Assembly (NCBI GenBank): GCA_017453125.1
Contig: JAFTKS010000015.1
Span: forward strand, 1-32,138
DNA from: Clostridia bacterium
GTDB taxonomy: Bacteria; Bacillota; Clostridia; Christensenellales; UBA1242
Reading direction: 5' to 3'
DNA length: 32,138 nt
Shown here: positions 32,069 to 32,138 of the stretch, piece by piece
Layout: every line of letters begins with the position of its first letter
How positions within the stretch are numbered: position 1 is the stretch's first letter
Position numbers and translations under genes: made by a program
Notes under the pieces: generated by a model
What the model was told of the DNA's origin: nothing
Seen by the model: only the letters and a program-made list of their open reading frames with translations
Database searches by the model: none

Positions 32069-32138
32069 GCTGATGTGGCACAGTCGGTAGCGCACTGCCT
32101 TGGTAAGGCAGAGGTCACGGGTTCAAGTCCCGTCATCA
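32069..32138 (+). tRNA. tRNA-Thr (anticodon GGT), cut by the window end
   Basis: Acceptor GCTGATG, D-arm with GCACAGTCGGTAGCGC, anticodon stem CTGCC / GGCAG around TTGGTAA (anticodon GGT, reads ACC/ACU), T-arm ACGGG-TTCAAGT-CCCGT, then CATCA of the acceptor 3' strand. The final two acceptor bases, discriminator and CCA lie past the edge. Confidence 0.93.

Noticed and set aside
1..32138. CRISPR array
   Set aside because: I saw no run of regularly spaced direct repeats; the repeated hairpins occur as single distant copies.

Overview
The window is low-GC DNA from a Gram-positive-type bacterium, most likely an uncultured Bacillota (Clostridia- or Bacilli-like gut lineage). The grounds are strongly AT-rich sequence, AGGAGG-type ribosome binding sites, many T-tailed hairpin terminators, lipoproteins with LSAC/LTGC lipoboxes, YDG/MBG-type surface domains and a SPFH/NfeD pair. 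Stops include TGA, so the genetic code looks standard. No ribosomal marker gene is present, so placement below phylum is inference. Most genes lie on the minus strand.

Layout. (1) 1-4.9 kb is a defence-type cluster: the 5' end of a type I restriction subunit (hsdR, cut by the window edge), a GIY-YIG/DUF4357 protein just upstream of it, a small DUF6809-like gene, and a large RecQ-family helicase. (2) 5.0-11.6 kb is an envelope and regulation region with many short hairpin repeats: a GC-richer orphan gene, a membrane-anchored protein, a YDG-domain lipoprotein, a 7TM-LuxR one-component regulator, a second lipoprotein, and what looks like the 3' end of a tRNA-Ser gene with a hairpin after it. (3) 11.7-14.5 kb is a divergent pair: a 418-aa protein with two RX4H (HEPN-like) motifs in two similar segments, facing an XRE-HTH/P-loop/CYTH fusion. 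The 175-bp spacer holds a strong promoter and two palindromes. (4) 14.6-16.7 kb has an unrecognised protein and a methyltransferase predicted to be translated from a leaderless mRNA.

(5) 16.7-23.4 kb is a tight six-gene minus-strand operon: 3-methyladenine DNA glycosylase, a release-factor-like GGQ protein whose stop-codon-reading region is eroded, a UvrD-like SF1 helicase with a helical C-terminus, a coiled-coil protein, a membrane protein with an extracytoplasmic GLUG-like beta-helix, and a small two-helix membrane protein. This operon and the dual-HEPN/CYTH pair are the two best candidates for an undescribed system.

(6) 23.6-27.0 kb is a large single-pass surface protein with YDG/MBG-type repeats. 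(7) 27.0-31.7 kb has a MATE-like membrane protein, a GC-rich structured element, the NfeD-QmcA membrane pair, a DUF3419-like protein and an unknown protein. (8) The right edge carries a broken 5' tRNA-Thr copy exactly 100 bp before a real tRNA-Thr(GGT), which is itself cut by the window end.
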